The notes under the pieces are model-generated. The model saw only the letters and a list, made by a program, of their open reading frames with translations, ran no database searches and was not told the origin of the DNA. 64,000 nucleotides of DNA from JAPOUP01 sp026708635 (GTDB lineage Bacteria > Pseudomonadota > Alphaproteobacteria > Rhodobacterales > Rhodobacteraceae). Positions 17,238-25,769 of the stretch are shown here, piece by piece (the first letter of the stretch is position 1; every line of letters begins with the position of its first letter). A program made the position numbers and the translations under genes. Where the stretch lies: assembly GCA_965200115.1 (NCBI GenBank), contig OZ241336.1:3534001-3598000 (forward strand). Reading direction: 5' to 3'.

Positions 17238-18565
17238 CGGCGGCGCGGGCGGGGCAGGCCCGACTGGACCATCGCAGGGTGCTTAGGATCGCGGTGCCGA
17301 TCATGATCTCGAATGCGACCGTGCCGATCCTTGGCGCGGTGGACACGGGAGTGGTCGGCCAGATGGGACTGGCCGCTCCGATAGGCGCGGTCGGGATCGG
17401 CGCCGTGATCCTCACCGCGGTCTACTGGATATTCGGCTTCCTCCGCATGGGAACCGCGGGTCTCGCGAGTCAGGCCCGGGGAGCCGGAATGACGGACGAG
17501 CTATCGGCGCTGCTGAGCCGGTCGCTATTGGTCGGGCTTGCGGCCGGAGTGCTGCTCGTCCTTCTTCAGAAGCCAATCTTCCAGATGGCATTCCTGATCT
17601 CACCGGCTTCAGCCGAAGTCGAAACGCTGGCCCGGAAATACATTCAGATCCGCATCTGGTCGGCACCGGGCGCGATCGCGGTATATAGCGTTACCGGCTG
17701 GCTCATCGCGATGGAAAAGACCGGTTCCGTCCTGATTCTGCAGCTCTGGATGAACGGAGTCAACGTGGTGCTGGATCTTTGGTTCGTACTCGGTCTCGGG
17801 TGGGGTGTCGAAGGCGTGGCGTTCGCGACCTTTCTTGCCGAATGGAGCGGGTTCGCCCTGGGCCTCTGGCTTTGCCGGCAGGCGTTCGCCGTTTCCGCGT
17901 GGCGCGACGGCACCAAGGTTTTCCATGGCGCCTCACTGCGCTGGATGGCGTCAATCAACCGCGATCTTCTCATCCGTTCCCTGCTGCTGGAAACGATCAT
18001 TCTGTCGTTTCTGTTCGTAGCGGCTGATTTCGGAGACGTTACCCTGGCGGCCAATCAGATTCTGGTCCAGTTTCTGCACATCACCGCCTTCGCCCTGGAT
18101 GGGTTCGCGTTTGCCGCCGAGACGCTTGTTGGCCAGGCGATGGGCGCCCGGAACCGAATTCGGCTCCGGCGCAGCGCGCTACTGGCCAGTCTGTGGGGGG
18201 CCGTCTGCGTGATCGGGTTGTCCTTGGTCTTCCTGGTATTCGGGGCGCGGATAATCGATTTGATGGCGACCGCGCCCGAGGTCAGAAGCGAAGCGCGTAC
18301 GTATCTTGGCTACATGGTGCTCGCGCCTTTGGCGGGCTTGGCGGCCTGGATGTTCGATGGTATTTTCATCGGCGCGACCAGGGCGAAGGACATGCGGAAC
18401 ATGATGGCCGTGTCGTTCGCTGTCTATGTCGTCTCCGCATGTGCCCTGGTTCCCCTGGTTGATAACCATGGGCTATGGCTGTCCCTTCTGGCAACACTGT
18501 TGGTGCGTGGAATCACGCTTGGCCTTCGATATCCGGAACTCGAAGCTTCGGCCGACCTGAAATAG
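17234..18565 (+). CDS. MATE-family efflux transporter
   Basis: A 443-residue inner-membrane antiporter with about twelve hydrophobic helices in two MatE repeats. It has the early segment PIMISNATVPILGAVDTGVV and central FRMGTAGLASQARGAG, which are typical of DinF-like prokaryotic MATE proteins. The start codon overlaps the thioesterase stop (ATGA). Exported substrate is unknown; Na+- or H+-driven drug or metabolite export is the family role. Confidence 0.9.
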   Translation: MTAARAGQARLDHRRVLRIAVPIMISNATVPILGAVDTGVVGQMGLAAPIGAVGIGAVILTAVYWIFGFLRMGTAGLASQARGAGMTDELSALLSRSLLVGLAAGVLLVLLQKPIFQMAFLISPASAEVETLARKYIQIRIWSAPGAIAVYSVTGWLIAMEKTGSVLILQLWMNGVNVVLDLWFVLGLGWGVEGVAFATFLAEWSGFALGLWLCRQAFAVSAWRDGTKVFHGASLRWMASINRDLLIRSLLLETIILSFLFVAADFGDVTLAANQILVQFLHITAFALDGFAFAAETLVGQAMGARNRIRLRRSALLASLWGAVCVIGLSLVFLVFGARIIDLMATAPEVRSEARTYLGYMVLAPLAGLAAWMFDGIFIGATRAKDMRNMMAVSFAVYVVSACALVPLVDNHGLWLSLLATLLVRGITLGLRYPELEASADLK

Positions 18566-18792
18566 GCTCTTGGGTAAAGCTTGCGGAAGGACCGGTTCGC
18601 GGAGAGACCGCGTTTGCCCACGACCGCATGGTTGACGTTGGCGCGGCGAGCGGAAGTGTCCGGATTCCGACCCGCGCGCGCTTGACAGGTTATGGGATCG
18701 TTGGGAGAGCGCCCCGGTGACCGTCACGTCGCTGGCCTTTTCCGCCGGGACGTGGCAGTTCCCGGTGTGACTTCCGGTTCGGAGACGGAGCC

Positions 18793-19554
18793 ATGCTCAA
18801 GACCCGCATCATTCCCTGCCTGGACGTTGCCGACGGGCGAGTCGTCAAGGGCGTCAACTTCGTCGACCTCGTGGATGCCGGTGATCCGGTGGAAGCGGCC
18901 CGCGTCTATGATGCGGCGGGAGCGGATGAACTCTGTTTTCTTGACATCACGGCGACTCACGAAAATCGTGGAACGCTGTATGATCTCGTCACCCGAACGG
19001 CGGAGCAGTGTTTCATTCCCCTGACGGTCGGCGGAGGAGTGCGTACCCATGAGGATGTGCGAGACCTGCTATTGGCGGGCGCTGACAAAGTCAGTTTCAA
19101 CTCCGCCGCCGTGGCGGATCCCGATGTCGTTGCCGACGCGGCGGGCCGGTTTGGGAGTCAATGCATTGTGGTCGCGATTGACGCCAAGGCGGTCGCGCGG
19201 GGACGCTGGGAGATCTTCACGCATGGAGGCCGTCGTCCGACGGGCATTGACGCGGTCGGATTCGCCCGCCTCGTCCAGCGGAAAGGCGCGGGGGAGATTT
19301 TGTTGACGTCAATGGACCGCGATGGGACACGCGCCGGATTCGACATTCCGCTGACGCGGGCCGTGAGCGATGCGGTTGACGTTCCGGTCATCGCCTCGGG
19401 AGGTGTCGGTTCACTCGACCATCTCGTGGACGGCGTGGCGAGGGGAGGCGCCAGCGCCGTGCTCGCGGCCTCGATTTTCCACTTTGGCGAGTTCACCATT
19501 ATGGAGGCCAAGGCACATATGTCGACGGCCGGCATTCCGATGAGGCTCAAATGA
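18793..19554 (+). CDS. hisF: HisF, imidazole glycerol phosphate synthase cyclase subunit
   Basis: A 253-residue (beta/alpha)8 barrel that combines PRFAR with ammonia from HisH to give IGP and AICAR. Catalytic Asp11 is in RIIPCLDVADGRVVKG and Asp130 in VVAIDAKAV. Phosphate loops are LTVGGGVR and IASGGVGS. The stop overlaps the start of hisE (ATGA). It is isolated from hisA by 17.7 kb and preceded by 227 bases that could hold its own promoter. Confidence 0.97.
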   Translation: MLKTRIIPCLDVADGRVVKGVNFVDLVDAGDPVEAARVYDAAGADELCFLDITATHENRGTLYDLVTRTAEQCFIPLTVGGGVRTHEDVRDLLLAGADKVSFNSAAVADPDVVADAAGRFGSQCIVVAIDAKAVARGRWEIFTHGGRRPTGIDAVGFARLVQRKGAGEILLTSMDRDGTRAGFDIPLTRAVSDAVDVPVIASGGVGSLDHLVDGVARGGASAVLAASIFHFGEFTIMEAKAHMSTAGIPMRLK

Positions 19555-19859
19555 CGGTACTTGAACGTCTTGCCGCCACCATCGAGGCACGCAGAACCGC
19601 AGATCCAGAGGTTTCATGGACGGCAAGGCTGCTCCTCGGTCCAAAGGAGAAAGCGGTCGAAAAATTCGGCGAGGAAGCCATTGAGGCCATAGTTGCCGCC
19701 GGGACAGGCCGAAGGGATCGCCTTGTCGCCGAAGCGGCGGATGTCCTCTACCATTTACTTGTGATGCTCGCGGCCCACGAAGTCTCCGTTAAGGATGTAA
19801 TGAGCGAGCTTGAGAGGCGGGAGGGTTTATCGGGAGTCGCGGAAAAGGCCAGCCGTTGA
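19551..19859 (+). CDS. hisE: HisE, phosphoribosyl-ATP pyrophosphatase
   Basis: A 102-residue all-helical PRA-PH enzyme that performs the second step of histidine synthesis. The Mg-binding acidic motifs are EKFGEEAIEAIVAA and EAADVLYHLLVML. It is stand-alone (not fused to HisI), as is usual in Alphaproteobacteria. It is translationally coupled to hisF through the ATGA overlap. Confidence 0.95.
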   Translation: MTVLERLAATIEARRTADPEVSWTARLLLGPKEKAVEKFGEEAIEAIVAAGTGRRDRLVAEAADVLYHLLVMLAAHEVSVKDVMSELERREGLSGVAEKASR

Positions 19860-20082
19860 CGGATTTGGTGCCGCGCGGTTCCGAACGCCCGGCCGGGGCC
19901 ACCCGCGTTTACCCGTCGGGCAGGTCGCGGCCGCACCGTTCCCCTGGCATGACCTCCGTCCGGCAAAGGTCAGCCAGCCGGAGGGAGTCCCGCATGACGT
20001 ACGGCAACGTGTGTGGTGAAGCGCGTACGGCGGGCGGCGAACCGGTGCCGTTGGGCTCCGAAACTGGGGGAGTGATGGCGAT

Positions 20083-21495
20083 ATGTTGATCCCTTTCCGA
20101 GAGATCCCGGAACCTCCGGGGCTGCCGCTGCTTGGCCATATCCATCGCATCCGACTTGACCGGCTTCACCTGATTCTGGAGACGTGGGCGGAACGGTACG
20201 GCCCGATATTCAGGATTCGCATGGGACCCCGCCGCATCGCGGTCATTTCGGACCGTTCGGCGATCCAGCGGATACTGATGCGGCGGCCGGAAACATACCG
20301 ACGTAACTCGACACTTGAGGCGGTGGCCAGGGAGATGGGTCTCAATGGTGTTTTCGTCGCCGAGGGCGCGGATTGGCATCGTCAGCGCAGGATGCTGGTT
20401 TCCGCGCTTGAACGCTCGAATCTCAGGGACTTCTTCCCGACGCTTGCGTTGAATGTCACAAGGCTCCGAAAGCGCTGGGAACGGGCGGCGGACGATGGTG
20501 AGGCGGTTGATCTCTGCCGCGACCTTATGCGCTTTACCGTTGACGTGACCATGCAATTCGCTTTTGGGATCGATGCCAACACTCTGGAAACCCCGGGCCC
20601 GGTGATCCAGCGCCATCTCGACAGGGTTTTTCCGGTTCTGTTCCGGCGTTTGAACGCTCCCTTTGCCTGGTGGCGCCATTTCAGGTTGCCGTCCGACCGG
20701 GCGCTTGACGAAGCGTTGGAGGCCCTGAGGCATGAAGTGAGCGACATGGTGCGCGACGCACGGGAGCGCATGGCGTCGGATCCCAAACGATATGACTCGC
20801 CGGCGAACTATCTTGAGGCTATCCTCGCCGAGGCTGAGAGTGGAGTTTCGGGCGTCACCGACGCCGAGATCTTCGCCAATATCGGCAATCTCCTTCTCGC
20901 CGGAGAGGACACCACGGCCAATAGCATCGCCTGGGCCGTGTACTATTTCATGAACCATCCGGCGCATTTCACGCGGGCCCGTCTCGAGGTGGATGCGCTC
21001 GTTTCTCCCGAAATGGCGCTTTCGACCCTGGAACAGACGGCCCGCCTTCCTTTCCTCGACGCTTTCTGCGACGAAACCATGCGCTTCAAGCCTGTCGCGC
21101 CCCTACACCTTGTCGAGCCCGTATCCGACGTTGAGATCATCGACTGCCTGATACCGAAAGGAACTCCGATCATGATGCTCGTGCGGCGCATGGCGACGCA
21201 GGATGAGTACTTTGGCGAGGCCCGCAGTTTTGATCCAGATCGTTGGCTTTTGTCGCCGGAAAAGAGAAACCTGCCTCATGACCGACGCGCGTTCGTGCCG
21301 TTCGGTCACGGGCCGAGAGTGTGTCCGGGGCGCGGTCTCGCGCTGCTACAGATGCGGTGCGTGCTCGCGATGCTTTGCCGGAATTTCGACTTGGAGCCGG
21401 CTTGCCGTCTTGAAGACGTGCGTGAATGTCTGGAGTTCACGATGTTTCCGGTCGGTTTGAAAGTTCGGTTCAGGCCAAGGAGAGTCCGGCAATAA
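20083..21495 (+). CDS. Cytochrome P450
   Basis: A 470-residue heme mono-oxygenase. It has the proline-rich N-terminus PEPPGLPLLGH, the I-helix LLLAGEDTTAN with the acid-alcohol pair, the K-helix ETMR (ExxR), and the heme loop FVPFGHGPRVCPGRG with the axial Cys. There is no membrane anchor, so it is soluble. It resembles class I bacterial P450s active on fatty acids or terpenoids, but the substrate is not predictable. No ferredoxin or reductase gene is adjacent, so electron partners must be encoded elsewhere. Confidence 0.95.
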   Translation: MLIPFREIPEPPGLPLLGHIHRIRLDRLHLILETWAERYGPIFRIRMGPRRIAVISDRSAIQRILMRRPETYRRNSTLEAVAREMGLNGVFVAEGADWHRQRRMLVSALERSNLRDFFPTLALNVTRLRKRWERAADDGEAVDLCRDLMRFTVDVTMQFAFGIDANTLETPGPVIQRHLDRVFPVLFRRLNAPFAWWRHFRLPSDRALDEALEALRHEVSDMVRDARERMASDPKRYDSPANYLEAILAEAESGVSGVTDAEIFANIGNLLLAGEDTTANSIAWAVYYFMNHPAHFTRARLEVDALVSPEMALSTLEQTARLPFLDAFCDETMRFKPVAPLHLVEPVSDVEIIDCLIPKGTPIMMLVRRMATQDEYFGEARSFDPDRWLLSPEKRNLPHDRRAFVPFGHGPRVCPGRGLALLQMRCVLAMLCRNFDLEPACRLEDVRECLEFTMFPVGLKVRFRPRRVRQ

Positions 21496-21501
21496 ATTAT
21501 T

Positions 21502-21539
21502 GGGTTCCCGGTGATTGCGCGCAGTTGGCGTGGGAACCC
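21502..21539 (+). terminator. Stem-loop after the P450 gene
   Basis: GGGTTCCC (21502-21509) pairs with GGGAACCC (21532-21539) across 22 bases, six bases after the P450 stop. There is no T-tract, so it may be a processing or 3'-end-stabilising hairpin rather than a true intrinsic terminator. Confidence 0.35.
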
Positions 21540-21763
21540 GGCATCTTCCGGAACGAAATCCGGTCTTTCGGCGTATGACCTTTTCGCGTCCGGTTAGCTC
21601 AACGGTACCCGTTCCTCAAATCAATGCATTGTTTCGCACGACCGTTGACCCAGGTATCGGAACAGCGAGCGGCTGGGTGATTGACTATTGCCACCTGATT
21701 CCCCGTCGAATGGCACCGGGGTGAAGAGCCGCCTTCCCGGAATCCCCCGCCCATGTTCCGACA

Positions 21764-22237
21764 TCACAGTTTTGAGGAAATCACGCCTGTGTTGAATCCG
21801 GCTTTGCGAAGCTCCCCGAAAAGCCGTTGATGTTCCATCTTTGGACAAAGATCCTGAATGACGTCAAGACCCGCGGCGCTCGCCGATTCGGCGGCCGCCG
21901 TGTTTCTCACCCCAATCTGCATCCAGATGGTGCGAAGCCCGGGCAAATTCCGGATCGCGGCGTTGACTATTTGGGGAACGTATTCGGAACGCCGGAATAT
22001 ATCGATCATGTCAACCCGCAGATCGGCTGGGATATCCTCGATACTCCGGTGGATCCGCTCTCCAAATAGCGTTTCGCCCGCGCGGGTTGGATTGACCGGT
22101 ACCACGCGGTAGCCTCTCATCGACAGATAACGACCGACGAAGTGACTCGGTCGGATCGGATTGGGCGAGACACCGATCAACGCGATGCACTTGGTGCGGA
22201 GCAGGATGCGCCGGAGGTAGCTATCTGATTGGGTCAT
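21764..22237 (-). CDS. CoA-binding (YccU-type) protein
   Basis: A 157-residue Rossmann-like CoA_binding domain protein. It has IALIGVSPNPIRPSHFVGRY near the N-terminus, the nucleotide loop VVPVNPTRAGETLFGE, and later IWMQIGVRNTAAAESASAAG and VIQDLCPKMEHQRL, all hallmarks of the family. The start at 22237 (MTQSDSYLRRIL) is chosen because the frame upstream is Gly/Ser/Met-rich and lacks similarity. Cellular role unknown; the family is widespread and often near metabolic genes. Confidence 0.88.
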   Translation of the reverse strand: MTQSDSYLRRILLRTKCIALIGVSPNPIRPSHFVGRYLSMRGYRVVPVNPTRAGETLFGERIHRSIEDIPADLRVDMIDIFRRSEYVPQIVNAAIRNLPGLRTIWMQIGVRNTAAAESASAAGLDVIQDLCPKMEHQRLFGELRKAGFNTGVISSKL

Positions 22238-22386
22238 AAGCCATTCTAGCATAACAGCGGATGAACTGAACCCGGATCCCATTGGGGATGATCCGACCCC
22301 TTTCGGCATCGGATGTCGATAGGGACGGATTTCCGCGTTTGGTCGCCCGTGATCGATCAGGGCGCGACCTCGCCTTAGGCGGTTCG

Positions 22387-23166
22387 TTATCGGGACATAT
22401 GTGCCGCGGTATAGAGAGCGATGGCCGCGGCGTTTGAGACGTTAAGCGAGTCGGACCTGAGCGATATGCCGATCCTGACCAGGGTTTCACACGAATCCCG
22501 TGTCCGGCTGCGCAGACCTAACCCTTCCGCGCCCAGTACCAGTCCGATCGGCCGGTCGCCCACGCGGGACAATGCATGGGAAAGTTCGGTTTCCGCTTCG
22601 CTATCAAGTCCGACAAGCGCATAACCCATGTCTTGCAGGGACTTCATTGTATCGGCCAGATTCCTTACCCGCAGATAGGGCTGCCACTCGAGCGCGCCGG
22701 ACGCTGATTTGGCGAGCGCGCCGGTTTCCGGCGGGGAATGCCGCCGCGTGGCGATGACGGCACAGGCACCAAACGCCGCCGCTGACCTAAGGATCGCGCC
22801 GACGTTTTGGGGATCCGTGACCCGGTCCAGCAGAACCGCTACCGATCGCCCGCCTCCGGTACAGACTTCGCCCAGCGCTCCCCATGAAAGTGGTTTCGTT
22901 TCCAGAGCCGCGCCCTGATGCACCGAACCGGGATCAAGCGGTGCGGGAAACCGGCGTGGGTCGGCGATCTCCGGATCGATGCCGGTTTTGGAAATCGCTT
23001 CCGCAAGCCGGTTGGCGGCGTTTTTTGTCACGATCAGTCGCTTGCCGCTCCGCCTGGGATTCAGAAGCGCTTCACGCACCGCGTGAAGTCCGAACAGCCA
23101 GACGGTTTCGGATGCCGCCACTTTCCCGTCGAGTTCCCTTTTAATGACCCATCGCGGTTTCTTCAT
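22387..23166 (-). CDS. rlmB: RlmB, 23S rRNA (Gm2251) methyltransferase
   Basis: A 259-residue SPOUT 2'-O-methyltransferase of the TrmH/RlmB type. It has the N-terminal substrate-binding domain (VWLFGLHAVREALLNP) and the three SPOUT knot motifs: VTDPQNVGAILRSAAAFG, LVLGAEGLGL and LNVSNAAAIALY. The ATG at 23166 (MKKPRWVIK) is preferred over the frame extension to 23220. A tRNA-Tyr gene is divergent just upstream, a common neighbour in Alphaproteobacteria. Confidence 0.93.
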   Translation of the reverse strand: MKKPRWVIKRELDGKVAASETVWLFGLHAVREALLNPRRSGKRLIVTKNAANRLAEAISKTGIDPEIADPRRFPAPLDPGSVHQGAALETKPLSWGALGEVCTGGGRSVAVLLDRVTDPQNVGAILRSAAAFGACAVIATRRHSPPETGALAKSASGALEWQPYLRVRNLADTMKSLQDMGYALVGLDSEAETELSHALSRVGDRPIGLVLGAEGLGLRSRTRDSCETLVRIGISLRSDSLNVSNAAAIALYTAAHMSR

Positions 23167-23273
23167 GTTTTCCTTCCCTGCGTGTCCAAGATACTTGGCC
23201 CCGCCCGTCGGGTGGCGCAAGGCTGATTTCTGTTGACGGAGTGGGATGGGGGGGCTAATCAGCCTTTCTTATT

Positions 23274-23357
23274 GGGCGACGTGCTGCAAGGTGCGGCAGC
23301 GGACTGTAACTCCGCCGGGGAAACCCATGCCTGGTTCAATTCCAGGGTCGCCCACCA
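23274..23357 (+). tRNA. tRNA-Tyr (anticodon GUA)
   Basis: The 84-nt sequence folds as a class II tRNA. The acceptor stem is GGGCGAC/GTCGCCC, the D-arm is around GCTGCAAGGTGCGGC, and the anticodon stem GCGGA/TCCGC encloses CTGTAAC (anticodon GTA). There is a long variable arm, then the T-arm CCTGG-TTCAATT-CCAGG, and an encoded CCA end. It is divergent from rlmB. Degenerate genes of the hipBA island lie directly beyond its 3' end, a typical integration side. Confidence 0.96.
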
Positions 23358-23479
23358 TCTCTCGCGGTTCATCCGGGGATCGGACATAAGGGTATCCCCG
23401 GTACGGTGCCCCGATCTCCCGGTCTTGGAAATCCCCGCTGAATACGTTGGCTGACGCCTGGTCCGGCTCCTTGGGTGGT

Positions 23480-23693
23480 ATATGACGTCCTACAGGTGTG
23501 GACCTCCGCGAGCCGTTTTGCGAAGTCGATCGCCACGTTGAACCCGTCCGGCCCTTCGACCCCTCCAAGTGGCACCCGAGCCGACGGAATCTCGGCGAAA
23601 GCTCGGGACAGATCATCCGGCAAACTCTCTACTATCCAGATAGGGAAGTTCCGGTGCTGATCGGATCAGCGCAGCTGTATCTGGATCATACAT
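23480..23693 (-). pseudogene. Frameshifted N-terminal gene remnant next to tRNA-Tyr
   Basis: The ATG at 23693 overlaps the stop of the preceding gene by 8 bases and starts MYDPDTAALIRSAPELPYLD, ending at a TGA at 23613-23615. The next frame continues in protein-like fashion as LPDDLSRAFAEIPSARVPLG and on to about 23480 before turning into tRNA-antisense sequence. I read this as the N-terminal 70 or so residues of a longer protein, truncated on the tRNA side and frameshifted. The family is not identified. Confidence 0.5.
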
Positions 23694-23996
23694 CCGCCAT
23701 ATCCTCGGCTTCGGATACAGCCGCCGCAGACTTCTCCGCAATCGAAGCTATCCATAGCCGGATATCGTCAAGCGGAAGGGTCTCAGGTCAACGGCGATGG
23801 ATATCCCCTGACACAACGTCTTCGCATGCCCTATAGACGGCTTTGGTCCCTTCGCGATGGTCTGAGCTTCGCCAATGGTCACCGCGACCCTGAAAGCCAT
23901 TGCATCAAACCACAAAACGTCAGCGACGGTTTTATCGATCCGTGCAAGAAGCCGTCTTCGTAAATTGGGGTAAAGGATATCGGCGACCTTACGCAT
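23686..23996 (-). pseudogene. Frameshifted third gene of the hipBA operon
   Basis: The ATG at 23996 overlaps the end of hipA by 8 bases. The first frame reads MRKVADILYPNLRRRLLARI and is protein-like up to about 23785 (ISIAVDLRP). From there the conserved-looking sequence continues in another frame as ETLPLDDIRLWIASIAEKSA to a TGA at 23686-23688. The total is one base short of a whole number of codons, so a single-base deletion explains it; the repaired product would be about 103 residues. Function unknown. Sequencing error or programmed frameshifting cannot be excluded. Confidence 0.55.
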
Positions 23997-25245
23997 CTCC
24001 CTGAGTTTGCCTCGAGTCGTACTGAAGGTTCAAAGCCTTTTCCATTTCTGGATGCTCAAATGCATCCGAGTACGAACGGAGATCTTCAACCGAACAGCCT
24101 TCGTTGCGAAGCGCTTGCTTCCAGTTGCCTTTAATCGTGTCCGCGATCTCTTTCGCTTTTCGCCTGGCGTCCCTTTGCTTGATGTCGAAAAACTCGGAAG
24201 CTTCCAACGCTATCTCCAGCGATGCCTCAAATGATCCACCCTGAATAATGCCGGTTTCTAAAACCCGGTGCCGAAAGGGTGCCGGGTTGATGTCGAACGC
24301 CGGTGATAGCCGCCACCGATCTCCCCCTGCATAGGTGAACCCATGGTTCTTCAGGTGATCGTCCTTATTCGAAACCAGGATGGTGAAAACGATCCGTCGC
24401 CAGAGTTCATGCAGATCATCGACCGGCTTGCTGGAGATCTGACGGATCACATCGGCAATGTCCGTGTAAAATCCGCCTTCCTTACTCCGCCAATCCAGTG
24501 CGGTCCGGGCCGAGATATAGGGAATGCGCTTATCGCCGCGGCGGTCGAACCGGCGGAGCAAAGCGATCGGGCTGTCGCCATCGCGCAGCTCGAGCCGGGC
24601 ATCGGCCACGCGGAGGCCACACATGCGCGCCAGTTTCAGCGTCGCTACTTCGGCGCGCTCAACCGGTTTGGTGTCCCGCGCAGAGGTGAACTTGGCGATC
24701 CAGAGATGACCGTCGTCCTCGACATTGGCTTTCGGTCGCGCACCACCCAGAGATCCGGCGACACCGGCCAGATCGCGGGCTTCCTCCTCGGCACCGTTCG
24801 GATCCCGCTCGAAGCGCTGCGCAAGCGCGCGCAATCGATTAAGCTCGACCAGCCGGGGAATGGGCGGTGTCAGATTGGATAGCGGCTCCATGTCCTCGCC
24901 AAGAAAGCGCAGCGCGCCCTGACGGGTGCGATCGTCTGAGAGGACGAGATAGTCGAACTCGCTGGGACCTCCGCCAAGCGTCTTTGCCATCAGCGCGCGC
25001 CCCCAGGAATCCGGTGCCGCGTCGCCAAAACAGCTCGGAAGCGCCGAGCGCCTGTCGTCCTTTCCGGACGAAAAATGACTGCCTTCGCGCAGCGGCAGTT
25101 CCGGCGCGAGCGCGAAGCGGTCCTCTGCGGCAAGCCAGGTATCGTCATATTCGAACTGAGAATGCTGGCGCCGCCCATCGCTTTCAAAACGAAGACGTCC
25201 AACAATCCGCTTTCCTTTGCCAAGTGCTACAATGGCCTCGGGCAT
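23989..25245 (-). CDS. hipA: HipA-family serine/threonine kinase toxin
   Basis: A 418-residue HipA-like kinase. It has an N-terminal HipA_N/couple domain (about 1-100), then the kinase core with the Gly-rich SLGGARPKANV loop, Lys in HLWIAKFTS, the catalytic SNKDDHLKNHGF (DxxxxN) and the metal-binding Asp in LSPAFDINP. All catalytic residues appear intact. HipA toxins phosphorylate aminoacyl-tRNA synthetases and cause dormancy. The start overlaps the hipB stop by one base (TGATG), and two further genes overlap its 3' end. Confidence 0.93.
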   Translation of the reverse strand: MPEAIVALGKGKRIVGRLRFESDGRRQHSQFEYDDTWLAAEDRFALAPELPLREGSHFSSGKDDRRSALPSCFGDAAPDSWGRALMAKTLGGGPSEFDYLVLSDDRTRQGALRFLGEDMEPLSNLTPPIPRLVELNRLRALAQRFERDPNGAEEEARDLAGVAGSLGGARPKANVEDDGHLWIAKFTSARDTKPVERAEVATLKLARMCGLRVADARLELRDGDSPIALLRRFDRRGDKRIPYISARTALDWRSKEGGFYTDIADVIRQISSKPVDDLHELWRRIVFTILVSNKDDHLKNHGFTYAGGDRWRLSPAFDINPAPFRHRVLETGIIQGGSFEASLEIALEASEFFDIKQRDARRKAKEIADTIKGNWKQALRNEGCSVEDLRSYSDAFEHPEMEKALNLQYDSRQTQGDA

Positions 25246-25631
25246 CAGAAACCGACCCCTTCGTCATCATCACCATCAGCAATCGGGTAAGCCTTGTCCT
25301 GAGTGCCGCTCGAAGTTCTGGGCTTGCGCTTGCCATCAATCCGCTTGGGAAGGCTTTCCCAGTCGAGCAGCAATCCGGTGTTATCCGTGCCCGCATCGAG
25401 AAAATCGGAGATGCGGTTGATCTCCCCGAGGACAAGACACGCCATGGCGAGCGCGCCGATGCTCACGCCATCATCGCCTTTCTCAAGGCGGGCCACGGTG
25501 CTTTCGGACACACCGATCCGCTCCGCAAAGCCCTTTACGGAGATCCGCCGCTTCAACCGCGCCGTCTTGATATTCCCGCCCAGGGCTTCCAAGGCTCGAC
25601 GCGCACTCACAGAATTCAGTTTAACCGCCAT
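25245..25631 (-). CDS. hipB: HipB-type antitoxin with helix-turn-helix
   Basis: A 128-residue protein with an XRE/Cro HTH at about residues 18-72: IKTARLKRRISVKGFAERIG then VSESTVARLEKGD. An acidic, disordered C-terminal tail follows, consistent with an antitoxin that binds its kinase and represses the operon. It is the first gene of hipB-hipA. The hipA toxin next to it is intact, so loss of this gene would be predicted to be harmful. Confidence 0.88.
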   Translation of the reverse strand: MAVKLNSVSARRALEALGGNIKTARLKRRISVKGFAERIGVSESTVARLEKGDDGVSIGALAMACLVLGEINRISDFLDAGTDNTGLLLDWESLPKRIDGKRKPRTSSGTQDKAYPIADGDDDEGVGF

Positions 25632-25769
25632 ATCTGAAGCCCAGACATTATTTAGCCGTCAAATATGACTGATAGAGAAATTTCCTCCAGCCGGCAAGAC
25701 CTCCCGGTAATCCGGGTCAATCACGGCGACCCGCCCGGCGACCGGCGCCGCGGGCCCCGGGCGAGCGGT

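Noticed and set aside
23269..23616. Minus-strand frame with the GDPGIEPGMGFPGG stretch
   Set aside because: This is the antisense of tRNA-Tyr, a well-known artefact that is often misannotated as a protein.
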